Part shown: positions 25,335-35,300 of the stretch, one piece after another
Numbering within the stretch: the first letter of the stretch is position 1
Layout: each line of letters starts with the position of its first letter
Origin: an uncultured Bacteroidales bacterium
Lineage (GTDB): Bacteria > Bacteroidota > Bacteroidia > Bacteroidales > UBA3663
Reading direction: 5' to 3'
DNA length: 64,000 nt
Assembly (NCBI GenBank): GCA_905235375.1
Contig: CAJOLH010000003.1
Location: 1-64,000, forward strand
The notes under the pieces: generated by a model
What the model saw: only the letters and a program-made list of their open reading frames with translations
Database searches by the model: none
Told to the model about the DNA's origin: nothing
Made by a program: the position numbers and the translations under genes

Positions 25335-26951
25335 TTAATGACTATCCTTGATGCCAAAAAGTGATTTTATCGAATTAAATGTTTGCACGCCAAAGATTCG
25401 ATGCAGGACTCGTGTTATCTTGAAATACCATAATGGCCTATCAGTCCATGTTTTGGCAAACCAATGTATAGAATGAGTATTATTAGTTCTATTCAGAACA
25501 CCCGTAAGGTCATCAAAGGGGCAAAAATAATCCATTGGATAAATAGTTACACCGTCTAATTTTTGTATGTCATTTGAAGACTGGAGCCCATATTGCTCAG
25601 TAAGAACGTGGGTAGTATGAGTTACTACCGTTCCAGGATTTTTATTGCCATGATCGTCCAAGTATCTAATTGATTTATAATAATCGAAAATGGACTTGAG
25701 AACTTTGTTGCCGGCTTCAGCTCCTAAACCGAGGCCAGGATTCACATTAGGAGCCATTCCTGGCTTGCAAAGAGACTCTGATCCCATAAAAGCGCCTTTA
25801 TTTACAATATCGTCAAACGAAGTGACCACTTCGACATCAGTATCAAAATAAATTCCTCCTTCATGATATAATATCCAGAATCTTGCCACATCACTCACAA
25901 ACGCATACATTTTAGCATTGTAAGCTTCTTGTGTGTATGGCATCATGTTTACATCAAAGTTGGATTCATTCCATTCCTTGATCTCATAATCGGGGAAGAA
26001 GTGTCTCCAACTGGCTATACAATTTTTCATCGAGTCGGGCAAAACAGTTTTGCCAAACCAGCAATAGTGAATAACTTGTGGTATCTTGACGCTATGCAAT
26101 AAGTCTGCTCGAATTATATCCTCAGATAACTCACATTGTTCTTTTTGTTTTACTTTCTTTTGTGCAATTTGAATAACTTTATTTGTCTTCTGATAGTTCG
26201 TGGGAGAATCGAGATTTAGGATTCTCTTGAATTTCACCAATGAATCCACGCCAAAGACACGATGAAGAAATCTTGTCATCGCAAAATACCACATCGGCTT
26301 GTCAATCCAACTTTTGGAAAACCAATGGATGGAACGAGTATTATCAGTAATTGTCAGAATGCCCGTAGCATCTTCTAAAGGACAGAAGTAATCAACCGGA
26401 TAGATATTGATTCCAGCCACCTGCTGGAAATTATTGGTAGGTTTCAATCCATTCTTTACAAGTAACTCTGTGCAATGACCGACTACGGTTAATGGATAGG
26501 GTTGTTTCGTGTCAGGATCATAATAATGGCACTCTTGATAATGTTCTAGGATTTCCTTATAGAATGGGTTGCCCGCCTCGACAGCAAGGCCCAGACCTGG
26601 GGCTACATTAGGAAATGTTTCTCCCTCAATACCCAAATCTTCTATTCCCATAAAGGCACCAGCTGAAACGATATCATCCATGGGCTTTATCACTTCGACA
26701 TCGGTATCGAAGTAGATACCTCCTTCCTGATAGAGTACCAAGAATCGCGCCACATCACTCACGTATGCAAATTTTTTCATCTCGTATGCCTCACGGGTAT
26801 AAGGCATCATATTAACATCGAAATTGCTTTCATTCCATTCCTTGATTTCATAATCAGGAAGGTACTTCTTCCAACTGTCGATGCACTTGATTGCAGATTT
26901 AGGAAGTGGATTTCCTCCAAACCAGCAATAATGAATAACTTTGGGAATCAT
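25335..26951 (-). CDS. Tandem two-domain GT32 (DXD/OCH1-like) glycosyltransferase
   Basis: A 538-residue protein made of two homologous GT32-type halves, about residues 1-255 and 288-538. Each begins with VIHYCWFG, continues with an identical PDYEIKEWNESNFDVNMMPY block, has SDVARF and the metal-binding GGIYFDTDVEV, and ends with SIHWF and a W-YF-TR-LHR-FGV segment. Single-domain forms of about 240-260 residues are usual, so this is a duplication-fusion. Both D-x-D sites are intact, so two separate transfers by one protein are possible. It overlaps the upstream GT4 gene by four bases. Confidence 0.9.
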   Translation of the reverse strand: MIPKVIHYCWFGGNPLPKSAIKCIDSWKKYLPDYEIKEWNESNFDVNMMPYTREAYEMKKFAYVSDVARFLVLYQEGGIYFDTDVEVIKPMDDIVSAGAFMGIEDLGIEGETFPNVAPGLGLAVEAGNPFYKEILEHYQECHYYDPDTKQPYPLTVVGHCTELLVKNGLKPTNNFQQVAGINIYPVDYFCPLEDATGILTITDNTRSIHWFSKSWIDKPMWYFAMTRFLHRVFGVDSLVKFKRILNLDSPTNYQKTNKVIQIAQKKVKQKEQCELSEDIIRADLLHSVKIPQVIHYCWFGKTVLPDSMKNCIASWRHFFPDYEIKEWNESNFDVNMMPYTQEAYNAKMYAFVSDVARFWILYHEGGIYFDTDVEVVTSFDDIVNKGAFMGSESLCKPGMAPNVNPGLGLGAEAGNKVLKSIFDYYKSIRYLDDHGNKNPGTVVTHTTHVLTEQYGLQSSNDIQKLDGVTIYPMDYFCPFDDLTGVLNRTNNTHSIHWFAKTWTDRPLWYFKITRVLHRIFGVQTFNSIKSLFGIKDSH

Positions 26952-28144
26952 TTTGCTAATTGATAAATCTTATTTATTTCACTTTCATTACCATAATCAT
27001 GTACTGACAGGTAACTAACAATCTCAACTTGTTTCTCTTTATTCATCAAGAAAGAGGTCATAGCATTGGCACACTGCTCAATGTCAAGAGGAACAATGAT
27101 GCCATCTATTTCATCTTTGATTTGTGAGGGTGCCGTTGGATAGGCTGTAACAATTACTGGTTTGCAAAGGATTTGTGCCTCTCGCACCGTAATTGACTTG
27201 CCTTCATATCGCGATGGCTGGACATATACATCACATTCTTGTATGTACGGATATGGATTAGTTTTTTTCCCAAGAAGGACTACACTATCCTTCACACCTG
27301 CCTTGGCAATATTATCCAGTATTTTCTTCTCCTCGCTGGGATTTCCATACCCGATGATATACCATTTCAAATCGGGGAATGTTTTTCGAATTATTGCAGT
27401 CAAAAATGGTATTTCCTCCAGTTTTTTGGGATAACTAAATCGTCCTATAGTCAATAATCTCAAGCCACTTCCAGGCAAATCTACTTTTCTCTCGTTTGCC
27501 CTTTCTCTAATAAACTTTGGAGAAAGGATGTTTTCTATCAATATTATCTTGGATTCAAGCCTTGGAAATCTTCTCACAAAAGAATTGCCGACTTCTTCTG
27601 ATATTGCTGCAATATAATCGTATTGACTCCATACATTCTCTTCTTTCTGCGACACAAACACCTTGGAGTAATCGGTATGTAACCAAGCCAACTTCTTGCG
27701 CGCCCTTACTTTCTTCAACACATAAAGATGTGGCTGCAGAAAACTTATCGCGAGGTCATATTCAACCGCAGGATTTATTCTGGGCAAAAATAGATTTACA
27801 TATTTAGCAATATAATAATACACTGAAATATCATCCAACCTATCTAAATTATTCTTTTTCTCCTGCTTTGAAATCAATCTTGCAATAGACCTACCGAAAG
27901 CTATTCCCCAGTACCCCTTTCTAAGAAGTTCGGAAATAGGCCGCTCCAACATGGAATAAGCATCAATCTTTGGCAATAGATTTACATAACCTGGAATATA
28001 TTGCATCAACTCGCCAATATGGTCATAAAGAAAAAGATCGATATCAGCCTTTTCAGGATCATGCGCTTGCAACAAACCGAGTAACGCACTTTCTGCGCCA
28101 CCCAGTTCCATATAATGCATCGCAATCAAAATTCGAGGTTTCAT
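26948..28144 (-). CDS. Glycosyltransferase family 4 (paralogue B)
   Basis: A 398-residue GT-B enzyme, paralogue of 24126-25328. It starts RILIAMHYMELGGAESALLG, has IGRFSYPKKLEEIPFL and the donor site QPSRYEGKSITVREAQILCKP. The two paralogues flank the duplicated GT32 gene, which suggests that a GT4-GT32 pair was duplicated as a block. Both ends overlap neighbours by four bases (ATGA type), so translation is coupled with GtrA upstream and GT32 downstream. Confidence 0.87.
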   Translation of the reverse strand: MKPRILIAMHYMELGGAESALLGLLQAHDPEKADIDLFLYDHIGELMQYIPGYVNLLPKIDAYSMLERPISELLRKGYWGIAFGRSIARLISKQEKKNNLDRLDDISVYYYIAKYVNLFLPRINPAVEYDLAISFLQPHLYVLKKVRARKKLAWLHTDYSKVFVSQKEENVWSQYDYIAAISEEVGNSFVRRFPRLESKIILIENILSPKFIRERANERKVDLPGSGLRLLTIGRFSYPKKLEEIPFLTAIIRKTFPDLKWYIIGYGNPSEEKKILDNIAKAGVKDSVVLLGKKTNPYPYIQECDVYVQPSRYEGKSITVREAQILCKPVIVTAYPTAPSQIKDEIDGIIVPLDIEQCANAMTSFLMNKEKQVEIVSYLSVHDYGNESEINKIYQLAK

Positions 28145-28560
28145 TTTCGATTACCGCTTTTAAACACGAACCTGACCAAAAAGAAGTTGATAATTGTGGC
28201 GATGCCCATCACAAAGAAAGGTGCTAAAGCCTTGTGCATCCCAATCCACAAGAAGAACTGCAATAAAACAATGTGAATACAGTAATTGATGACATGAGCT
28301 CCTGCAAACCCTGCACTCTTTTTTAAAGTCGCTCTACGATGAAATGTAAATCTACTAGTGAGATAAAGGTTGCAGAACCAACTAAATATATAGCCAATAG
28401 TATATGCAACTCTTACATGAATAAAATGATATAGGACAAAATAGATAGCATAATGGATAATTGCTGCGGTTACGCCGACTATAGCAAAACGCAGGAACTC
28501 GCTTTTCTTATTATCTTGTTGTAATAAAACAACTATCCCATCTTTGATTTTCTTAAACAT
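28141..28560 (-). CDS. GtrA family membrane protein
   Basis: A 139-residue protein with four hydrophobic segments and the GtrA landmarks: FLRFAIVGVTAAIIHYAIYF at the start, YIFSWFCNLYLTSRFTF in the second segment, and FFLVRFVFKS at the end. GtrA proteins are thought to flip or assist undecaprenyl-phosphate-linked sugars used for glycan side-branches. A matching GtrB-type polyprenyl-phosphate glycosyltransferase is not obvious here, although one of the GT2 enzymes could fill that role. It lies between an acyltransferase and a GT4 gene. Confidence 0.85.
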   Translation of the reverse strand: MFKKIKDGIVVLLQQDNKKSEFLRFAIVGVTAAIIHYAIYFVLYHFIHVRVAYTIGYIFSWFCNLYLTSRFTFHRRATLKKSAGFAGAHVINYCIHIVLLQFFLWIGMHKALAPFFVMGIATIINFFLVRFVFKSGNRK

Positions 28561-28574
28561 TAATTATAACTAAA

Positions 28575-29639
28575 TCATTCCTTCGTAATAAGTTTTGCTC
28601 CCAATAAATAATGTCCGAGGAAGGAACTGCTTCTAATGATAGCGCTTAACAATAGACAAATCAAAATAATTGAAAGAGTAATCAGAAATACCGTTAAAAA
28701 TTCGACTAATGTATTCTGAGGTGTTATGTCGCCTAAAATAGACTTACAATAACCGAGGTCTGGAATTAAGAAAAAATGAATCAAATAAATATCTAATGTT
28801 CTTCTTCCAACAAAACGCAATGAATGAGCTATTGGATTTTCACTATCAAAATAATCCTTGTAATTATGAAACAAAGAAAAAACAAATAGCAAGCCTATAA
28901 ACCGTATAATGAATTCATGATTAAAAATATGAATATATGAAAATCTTATAATTGATTCATTCCAATCAATTATAAAGATGAATAAAAAAAGCAAAAATAG
29001 AAATACCTTTACAGTTTCATTTGAAATGAATGATAAAAATCTGGAGTTGTATTTCCTGCAAAGATTACCGAGTACAAAAAATTCGAAATATCTAGACAGA
29101 TTTGTCAAACACAAAATGGGTAAACTCTCCAAATTATAAAACTTCATACCTCCTATGTATGTAAATGCTCCAATAATCGAAAGGACAAGCAAAATTGCAT
29201 CCGAAACCCACAATTTACAAGATTGACAAATAAACATCGTCGTATAATATAATACGAACATATAAAACAGAACAATTGTAAACCAAAAGCCTTGTGGTCC
29301 TTCAGAAAAAAGAGAAAAAAGACTCTTGCCTTGACATATTCTAAACAAGAAAAAGAAGAACAATGTAGGAATCAATTGAACTATTGCTTTCTTTTTCAAC
29401 ATTTGTCTATAAAAAGAGAAATTCCAATTAGTCAATTTGTAAGCTATATAGCCGCTTATAAAAAAGAACATCGGCATTCTGAAACTGATAAAAATACTCC
29501 CAATTAGACTATCTTTGGAATAAATACCAAAACTAAATAATTCCACATGGGCAAAGACAACCAATAACATCGTAAACCCACGCAACGAGTCAATATACCC
29601 TATACGTTTCTTGTTATTTATTGTTTTAGAGTATTCCAT
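28575..29639 (-). CDS. Membrane acyltransferase family 3
   Basis: A 354-residue polytopic protein of the Acyl_transf_3 family. The opening RIGYIDSLRGFTMLLVVFAH has the catalytic histidine at the end of the first helix, followed by FISFRMPMFFFISGYIAYK. About nine more hydrophobic segments follow, with RRTLDIYLIHFFLIP near residue 275, another family hallmark. It probably O-acetylates a capsule sugar. It overlaps the upstream epimerase gene by 14 bases. Confidence 0.87.
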   Translation of the reverse strand: MEYSKTINNKKRIGYIDSLRGFTMLLVVFAHVELFSFGIYSKDSLIGSIFISFRMPMFFFISGYIAYKLTNWNFSFYRQMLKKKAIVQLIPTLFFFFLFRICQGKSLFSLFSEGPQGFWFTIVLFYMFVLYYTTMFICQSCKLWVSDAILLVLSIIGAFTYIGGMKFYNLESLPILCLTNLSRYFEFFVLGNLCRKYNSRFLSFISNETVKVFLFLLFLFIFIIDWNESIIRFSYIHIFNHEFIIRFIGLLFVFSLFHNYKDYFDSENPIAHSLRFVGRRTLDIYLIHFFLIPDLGYCKSILGDITPQNTLVEFLTVFLITLSIILICLLLSAIIRSSSFLGHYLLGAKLITKE

Positions 29640-30630
29640 GTGTTAGGCATTTTTCTATTGTTTTTCTCAGTTTCTCTTCCATAGTACCGCTGATAGTCCA
29701 ACCTAAAGTTTCTATTTTTGTAGTATCAAAAACTGCACGTTTGATGGGTGTGAACTCCTTCTTATCATAATCTGAAGGCAACTGCATAACGACCTTACGC
29801 CCAGCAATACGTGCAATCATTTCAGCCAGTTCACGTATAGTGACTACTGAATTCTTGTCAGCGATATTATATGCCTCGTCACTTTTCCCCTTTAACAAAA
29901 TATATAACAAGGCATTTACACAATCTTCTACATAGCACCATGAACGATATTGGGTTCCAGCGCTCTTCATAACGATGTCTTGACGGTTTAAGACATTACG
30001 AACAAATTGAGCATAGACTCGATTATCTGACTCTGTAAAATGTGGGCCATATGTATGACAAGGTCGAGCCACTACTACATCAGCTCCATATTCACTCGCA
30101 TAACATATTGCCAAGGTCTCAGCTGTGCGCTTAGATGAGGGATAGCAGGAACGTGTACTTAGAATATCGACATATCCATAACTATTCTCATCCAGAACCA
30201 TAGATTCATTAACTCCATAAACTTCGCCTGTAGAGACATATAGAAATCGTTTCATATCATGTCTAAGTCCATATTCGATAAGGTTTGACACTCCATTGAG
30301 GTTTGATTTCATTACTTCCACAGGATTATTTACAAAGAAATTAGGACTTCCATTACTCGCCGCATGGACAATGAAATGAAACGGGATGTCGCATTTCAAA
30401 GGATACGTCACATCCCCTTCTACAAAATGGAAACTTGCGTCAGAAGAATACTGACGGAATCGCGACCTGGCACGCTGTGCATTTCTGCCCAATGCATATA
30501 CATGATAATCCTTCTGAGGATTCACCATCAGCATATCCACTAAGCAAGTGCCTATAAGACCTGTGGCGCCAGTCACAAGAATATTACATCCGGACAACTT
30601 CTCCCATGGGAGACTTTTTATTTCAGCCAT
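29626..30630 (-). CDS. NAD-dependent sugar epimerase/dehydratase (extended SDR)
   Basis: A 334-residue extended SDR. The Rossmann loop VTGATGLIGTCL lies near residues 19-30, the HAASNGSP segment follows, the serine is in LYVSTGEVYG, and the catalytic pair is Tyr and Lys in CYPSSKR. RPCHTYGPHF is typical of sugar epimerases and 4,6-dehydratases. It overlaps the cytidylyltransferase gene by 13 bases, so the two probably work on the same CDP-linked or UDP-linked intermediate. Whether it epimerises, dehydrates or reduces is not decidable. Confidence 0.85.
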   Translation of the reverse strand: MAEIKSLPWEKLSGCNILVTGATGLIGTCLVDMLMVNPQKDYHVYALGRNAQRARSRFRQYSSDASFHFVEGDVTYPLKCDIPFHFIVHAASNGSPNFFVNNPVEVMKSNLNGVSNLIEYGLRHDMKRFLYVSTGEVYGVNESMVLDENSYGYVDILSTRSCYPSSKRTAETLAICYASEYGADVVVARPCHTYGPHFTESDNRVYAQFVRNVLNRQDIVMKSAGTQYRSWCYVEDCVNALLYILLKGKSDEAYNIADKNSVVTIRELAEMIARIAGRKVVMQLPSDYDKKEFTPIKRAVFDTTKIETLGWTISGTMEEKLRKTIEKCLTHGIL

Positions 30631-31340
30631 GATTCCTTTGCAGTATGCATCAATGCCTTAATCATTTCAATATCCTCGACAGTGGTTATCTTGATGTTCT
30701 TTTCGGAACCAGGGACGACATGCATCACACGGTCAGTTCCCAACTCGGCAATCAAAGTACAAGATGCCACTGAGTCCTTGATACCCTTTTGAGCAGCTTC
30801 ATCATGTGCAGCTATGATATTGCCAAGACGAAATGTCTGAGGTGTCTGTGTGCGGATCAATGTATCACGAGGAATGCTCGTTGTAGTCGTGAAACCGTCC
30901 TCACTCTTTAAGATAGCCTCGCGACACTGGATACCAGTGATTGCATATCCGTAAGCCTTACAAATGGCAATATTTGAAGAGATGATTTCCTGTGAAAGTA
31001 AGGGACGAACTGCATCATGAATCAACACAAGGTCCTCATCATCACAACCAACCTCCTTAAGACCAAAGATTCCATTATGAATCGACTCCATACCAGACTT
31101 ACCACCAGAGAATATCCATTTCAGTTTAGTAATGCTAAACTGATTGGCGTATGACTGTAAAATAGTATCCCATCCATGCAAACATACAACAGCAATCCCG
31201 TCAATATCGGGATGCTGCTCAAATGCTTTCATTGTATGAATAATGACAGGAGCACCATCAATGTGCATAAACTGCTTGGGGATATCTTGCCCCATGCGGT
31301 TGCCTGATCCTCCAGCAATAATTAGTGCAATATTACTCAT
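30618..31340 (-). CDS. IspD/TarI-like cytidylyltransferase
   Basis: A 240-residue nucleotidyltransferase. The CTP-binding loop IIAGGSGNRMGQDIPKQF is at about residues 7-24, then VLIHDAVRPLLS, TPQTF and the terminal NIKITTVEDIEM, all shared by IspD and TarI. Within a capsule locus, coupled to an epimerase and near TagF-like and LicD-like transferases, formation of a CDP-polyol (CDP-ribitol or CDP-glycerol type) is more likely than isoprenoid synthesis. The sequence alone does not exclude IspD activity. It overlaps both neighbours by 8 and 13 bases. Confidence 0.83.
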   Translation of the reverse strand: MSNIALIIAGGSGNRMGQDIPKQFMHIDGAPVIIHTMKAFEQHPDIDGIAVVCLHGWDTILQSYANQFSITKLKWIFSGGKSGMESIHNGIFGLKEVGCDDEDLVLIHDAVRPLLSQEIISSNIAICKAYGYAITGIQCREAILKSEDGFTTTTSIPRDTLIRTQTPQTFRLGNIIAAHDEAAQKGIKDSVASCTLIAELGTDRVMHVVPGSEKNIKITTVEDIEMIKALMHTAKESWLK

Positions 31341-32331
31341 TATTAGTAAGGTTCGTAAAGATATTATGATTATTCATATACCCATGCCTTTCAAGCAAAT
31401 CGTGCATCCGGATATTCAAACCATCGGGTCGATCGAAAACCTTGAATGGAACCCCATAAATCATAGCGAATGCCGTTCCATGAAAAGAATTACTGATAAC
31501 ATACGTAGCGTTCTTTATCAAACTTACAAATGTTTCTGGTCCAGCATAGATAAAGTTCTTATCTGCATATGAAAATTCTTTATGACTTATATTATAAATT
31601 TTTAGATTTTTGGAATAAGCAATCTTTTGAGCCTCAAATTTTATATCTTCGCTCACATAAAAATCATAAACAAGCAAATATTTTTCTCCTGATCCTATCC
31701 CATCTGCTATTTCATCCCATTCTGTAGCAGAAAGTAAAAACACTGGGTCTTCTTGAACAGTTCCCTCAAAGCCTAAAAATTTCAATATGTTCAACGCAGA
31801 TTGTTCTCTAACTGTTATTTTGTCAAAACGCATCAGGTTTGTTTTAACAAATTCCTCTGTCCCATGCTTCAATTCTTCTGTACCGAAACTTGCAGCGAAG
31901 CTTTCCCTACGTATGTCAGATGAACCGAAATCAAGATAATAGGCAGGATCTGAACCATTTGAGAGAGTGGTATTCCATATCTGATCGCTTCCTGCAATAA
32001 ATAAATCTGCAGTTGGTGGATTTCTTCTTAAATCTCCTATATTATTATATTCTTGCTTTGTCAGTGGAATATATTTATGGGAAAAAGCATCGAAATACTT
32101 TCTTCTTTCAATATTTCTTTTTCTTGCAGGATAGTACAAGAACAATTTAACCCACTTTTTAATAGACAATCCAGGCCAAAACCATGGTTTTGCATCTAAA
32201 GAACAGGAAGGGCGGTAATCAATCACCTCTACCTCATGACCCTGCTTCTGCAACCAATGAGACAATGCATAACATTGGAGCCTTGCGCCATGATTTACCG
32301 CATTCTGACATGTTATAATACATATTTTCAT
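31333..32331 (-). CDS. Polysaccharide pyruvyl transferase family protein
   Basis: A 332-residue protein of the PS_pyruv_trans family. It starts ICIITCQNAVNHGARLQCYAL, has the family signature FIAGSDQIWN near residue 110, VREQSALNILK and the VISNSFHGTAFAMIYGVPF block near 275. These enzymes add pyruvate as a ketal to a sugar, using phosphoenolpyruvate, giving the glycan negative charge. It overlaps the upstream GT4 gene by four bases. Confidence 0.87.
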   Translation of the reverse strand: MKICIITCQNAVNHGARLQCYALSHWLQKQGHEVEVIDYRPSCSLDAKPWFWPGLSIKKWVKLFLYYPARKRNIERRKYFDAFSHKYIPLTKQEYNNIGDLRRNPPTADLFIAGSDQIWNTTLSNGSDPAYYLDFGSSDIRRESFAASFGTEELKHGTEEFVKTNLMRFDKITVREQSALNILKFLGFEGTVQEDPVFLLSATEWDEIADGIGSGEKYLLVYDFYVSEDIKFEAQKIAYSKNLKIYNISHKEFSYADKNFIYAGPETFVSLIKNATYVISNSFHGTAFAMIYGVPFKVFDRPDGLNIRMHDLLERHGYMNNHNIFTNLTNNE

Positions 32332-33470
32332 GATAAAATAAGACTCATTACCTTTTGAGGCTCAGTAATTGATGTTGTATTAACCTCAGCCCTTGTTGCA
32401 TCAATCAGTTTCTCCCTCAATTTCACGTTTGAAGCTAAAAGCAAAATCTTTTCCGCGATGGATTCCGCATTCATTTCACAAATCAATCCGTTCTCGCCAT
32501 CTCTAATCTGATTATAAACGACAGGGAAATTGGTACTAATGACTGGTTTATTCAGTATTCGCGCTTCATTTAAAGTTAAACCGAATCCTTCGAACTTAGA
32601 TGTCTGAACATATATATCAGCAGCTGCCATATAAGGATATGGATTTGGAGTCATCCCTACAAGGCTGATAAAGTCTGACAATTCAAATATTGATACCATT
32701 CGACTAATCTCACTCTCCTTTTCGCCTCCACCAACAAAAAACCAATGGAAAAGAAGACCCTTTTCCCTCAGGATCATTGCCGCTTTCACAGCCAAATCGT
32801 ATCCTTTAAGGGCAACCATTCTACCAACTGTAGTAATAATCAATTCATTTGCAGTTTTATTAAATTGCATTGATTCCTTGGACATATTCTTAATCAAATC
32901 TACATTCAAGACATCATAAACTGTATAAAGTTTTCGCCAATCCAAAAAATCAGACTGTCGGAGAACTTGACATAAAACATCAGAAACAGAAACTATCTGA
33001 TCTATTCTGTCATAAAAAGGGCGATTAAAAGAAGGACGATATCCAACTTTGGTAATATCGGCATTAATCCAGGCAATTTTCTTAGAAGCTTTTACTTTAT
33101 TTACCAAATAATACGTCGGAAAACCTTGCTGATAAGAGATGCCTACATCATATTTCTTTGCTAATTCGTTATACGCTGTTGACATAGTTTGCCATCTTGA
33201 TTCCGCCCCATGCCTTTGGGGCATCAGTTTGCGAAAGACTCGAAAACCCATCAGACAAACTTCATACCAAAATCTGTAAGATTTAGGGTAATCCATAACA
33301 TGTACTTGACTCGGAATATATTGTTCAAATACTCCTCCACGTCTAACAATCATCAAATCGACTTCAATCTTTGAGTAATCTAAAAGAGGGAGCAAAGAAA
33401 TTAGGCTCTTCTCTGCACCTCCGCAGGTTAGTGAATCTATGAGAAAAAGAACACTTTTTTTACTTCCCAT
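32328..33470 (-). CDS. Glycosyltransferase family 4
   Basis: A 380-residue GT-B enzyme. From the ATG at 33470 it reads [20 protein letters not shown], with the donor-loop glycines, then [17 protein letters not shown] and the catalytic [21 protein letters not shown]. An upstream ATG at 33524 would place 18 extra residues inside the acetyltransferase gene; the inner start fits the family better and leaves an 11-base overlap. It also has the [13 protein letters not shown] stretch related to the two GT4 paralogues at 24126 and 26948. Confidence 0.86.
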   Translation of the reverse strand: MGSKKSVLFLIDSLTCGGAEKSLISLLPLLDYSKIEVDLMIVRRGGVFEQYIPSQVHVMDYPKSYRFWYEVCLMGFRVFRKLMPQRHGAESRWQTMSTAYNELAKKYDVGISYQQGFPTYYLVNKVKASKKIAWINADITKVGYRPSFNRPFYDRIDQIVSVSDVLCQVLRQSDFLDWRKLYTVYDVLNVDLIKNMSKESMQFNKTANELIITTVGRMVALKGYDLAVKAAMILREKGLLFHWFFVGGGEKESEISRMVSIFELSDFISLVGMTPNPYPYMAAADIYVQTSKFEGFGLTLNEARILNKPVISTNFPVVYNQIRDGENGLICEMNAESIAEKILLLASNVKLREKLIDATRAEVNTTSITEPQKVMSLILS

Positions 33471-34047
33471 ACTTTGCAATAAATGAAGGTATATCAAGCT
33501 TAAAATCAGCAATCCGAGCTTCAAGAATGGAATCTTTCCAATCCCACCAAGCTATTTCTGACATTTTATTTGCCTCTTCCTCTGTACACTTTCTTTTCAC
33601 TAACCTAGCAGGCACTCCAGCAACTACACAATATGATGGCACATCTGAAACGACAACAGCACCCGCAGCGACTGTTGCACCATCTCCAATCTTAACGCCG
33701 TTGAGAATAATTACATCTAATCCTATCCATACGTCATTTCCTATTTCAATTCCGGCTTTATTACTTATTAGATTTGAATGAAAAGGGTAATTTGAGACCG
33801 TGTTGTAGGAATGTTTCCCATCGTCAATAATAAATTTTACGCCATAAGAAATGGAACAATATTTACCAATAATAAGTTTGTGACTGGACCATCGATAAAC
33901 AATTGCATTATTGTCGTATGACTTATAGCCAATTAATGAATTATTATCCTCTTTTAAATAATGATTGTCACACACCCATTGAATATGATTTTGACCAATT
34001 CCTAATAATTTCCAAAAATAAAAACGAATTTTGCTTAAAAATATCAT
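33460..34047 (-). CDS. CatB/VatD-like hexapeptide O-acetyltransferase
   Basis: A 195-residue left-handed beta-helix protein. Hexapeptide turns ([19 protein letters not shown], then [14 protein letters not shown] and [13 protein letters not shown]) and the ending [12 protein letters not shown] match the xenobiotic/CatB acetyltransferase group. The [11 protein letters not shown] loop near residue 80 corresponds to the active-site histidine region. In capsule loci such proteins acetylate sugar hydroxyls or amines. It follows the TagF-like gene by 15 bases. Confidence 0.85.
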   Translation of the reverse strand: MIFLSKIRFYFWKLLGIGQNHIQWVCDNHYLKEDNNSLIGYKSYDNNAIVYRWSSHKLIIGKYCSISYGVKFIIDDGKHSYNTVSNYPFHSNLISNKAGIEIGNDVWIGLDVIILNGVKIGDGATVAAGAVVVSDVPSYCVVAGVPARLVKRKCTEEEANKMSEIAWWDWKDSILEARIADFKLDIPSFIAKYGK

Positions 34048-34062
34048 AGTTTTGGTAAGTTA

Positions 34063-35265
34063 TTAAGACTTGTATCCGATAATAGAATTAATAATATTAT
34101 TTGATGCAGAATTACCAAAAGGGGGCAGAAGGCATTCACTATAAAATCTCATTCTTAGATCCTTCATATAATCATTCCCTTCTATAACATTGTTAATAAA
34201 AAGTTCGATATCTTCAGAGTTCCGTCCAATATAGTGTAAATCAAAAGCCCTCTTTCCAAATTCGTTTAGTTCATCAGTTCGAAATTTTTTGTTAACTAGA
34301 TACATTACAGGCTTTTTTGTATAGTGATATTCGACCATAAACGAACCACAATCATGAATCATGGCATCCGAATATAAAAACAAAGAGACATATGTGCCTA
34401 AAATCAATTGTGTATTATCTCTATTCTCCCATTTCAAATAATAAATATCAGTCTTCTCCTTTCCCCATATTTGATATAATTTAGCTTTTAATACAGGATG
34501 TGGTTTGAATGCGATTTGAATTTTATTTTCGTATTTTTGAGCCAATAACAACATTGTATCGAAATATTCTAAAAAAGTGGAATGGCATACAAATTGATTA
34601 TCAAAAATAGTATGATGAGGAGCCCAAATAATCCTTTTCTTCTTTCCTATCTGTTGTTTCCATGGATCTTTGTATAAAAATTGTTGGTAAAATAAATCGG
34701 AAGATGGCAACCCAGTTACGATGCAATTGCGACCTTTATTCTTCATAATCTTTGAGACATTTTTTGCCGCTAACGAATTTTCATAATAAACTTGCCAAGC
34801 AATATTAAGCATTGGTGTGTCAATGAACCATTTGGCGTCAGTCGTGTGATAAGCGTATGGTACAAAGCAATAAAGAGATAAAAAATTCTTTTTAATATTT
34901 CCACTATATGGTTCTTGACAAAAAAGGATATCAGGTCTTGTATAATCAGATTTCTTCTTGCTAGTATCTAATTCAAAATAATTATACTTTTGTCTCTCTA
35001 AATAATTTCTCAACACAACTGATTCTTGATTATCTCCGAAAGAATTAGGCTCGACATAAATTACAGGAGAAAATCGCGGATGGCATAACATTGTCCGAAA
35101 TAAAAATTCAGTTTTCCATTTTCCCAAATCTGATATAACAAATGCAACTTTAATTACTTTCTTACTACGAATTTGCTGGATTCGAATAGGGAGATAAAAA
35201 AATCTATAGATATAGATGAAAATATAATAAATTATATATTTAAAAAATGATGTCTTTAATCTCAT
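34063..35265 (-). CDS. CDP-glycerol glycerophosphotransferase-like protein (TagF family)
   Basis: A 400-residue protein. An N-terminal hydrophobic stretch (YIIYYIFIYIYRFFYLPI) is followed by a GT-B-like body. Hallmarks of the Glyphos_transf family are IIWAPHHTIF near residue 200, IAFKPHP near 260 and HDCGSFMVEYHYTKKPVMYL near 315, with the conserved histidines and serine. These enzymes transfer polyol phosphate from a CDP donor, as in teichoic acid synthesis. The IspD/TarI-like and LicD genes nearby make a polyol-phosphate branch plausible in this Gram-negative glycan. The donor is not known. Confidence 0.78.
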   Translation of the reverse strand: MRLKTSFFKYIIYYIFIYIYRFFYLPIRIQQIRSKKVIKVAFVISDLGKWKTEFLFRTMLCHPRFSPVIYVEPNSFGDNQESVVLRNYLERQKYNYFELDTSKKKSDYTRPDILFCQEPYSGNIKKNFLSLYCFVPYAYHTTDAKWFIDTPMLNIAWQVYYENSLAAKNVSKIMKNKGRNCIVTGLPSSDLFYQQFLYKDPWKQQIGKKKRIIWAPHHTIFDNQFVCHSTFLEYFDTMLLLAQKYENKIQIAFKPHPVLKAKLYQIWGKEKTDIYYLKWENRDNTQLILGTYVSLFLYSDAMIHDCGSFMVEYHYTKKPVMYLVNKKFRTDELNEFGKRAFDLHYIGRNSEDIELFINNVIEGNDYMKDLRMRFYSECLLPPFGNSASNNIINSIIGYKS

Positions 35266-35300
35266 AAAAATTCGAAAGTTAAACTAAGCACATCAACAAT

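Noticed and set aside
30618..31340. Call as isoprenoid IspD without qualification
   Set aside because: The active-site motifs are shared by IspD and TarI, and the context (epimerase, TagF-like, LicD) favours a CDP-polyol role, so the name ispD was not assigned.
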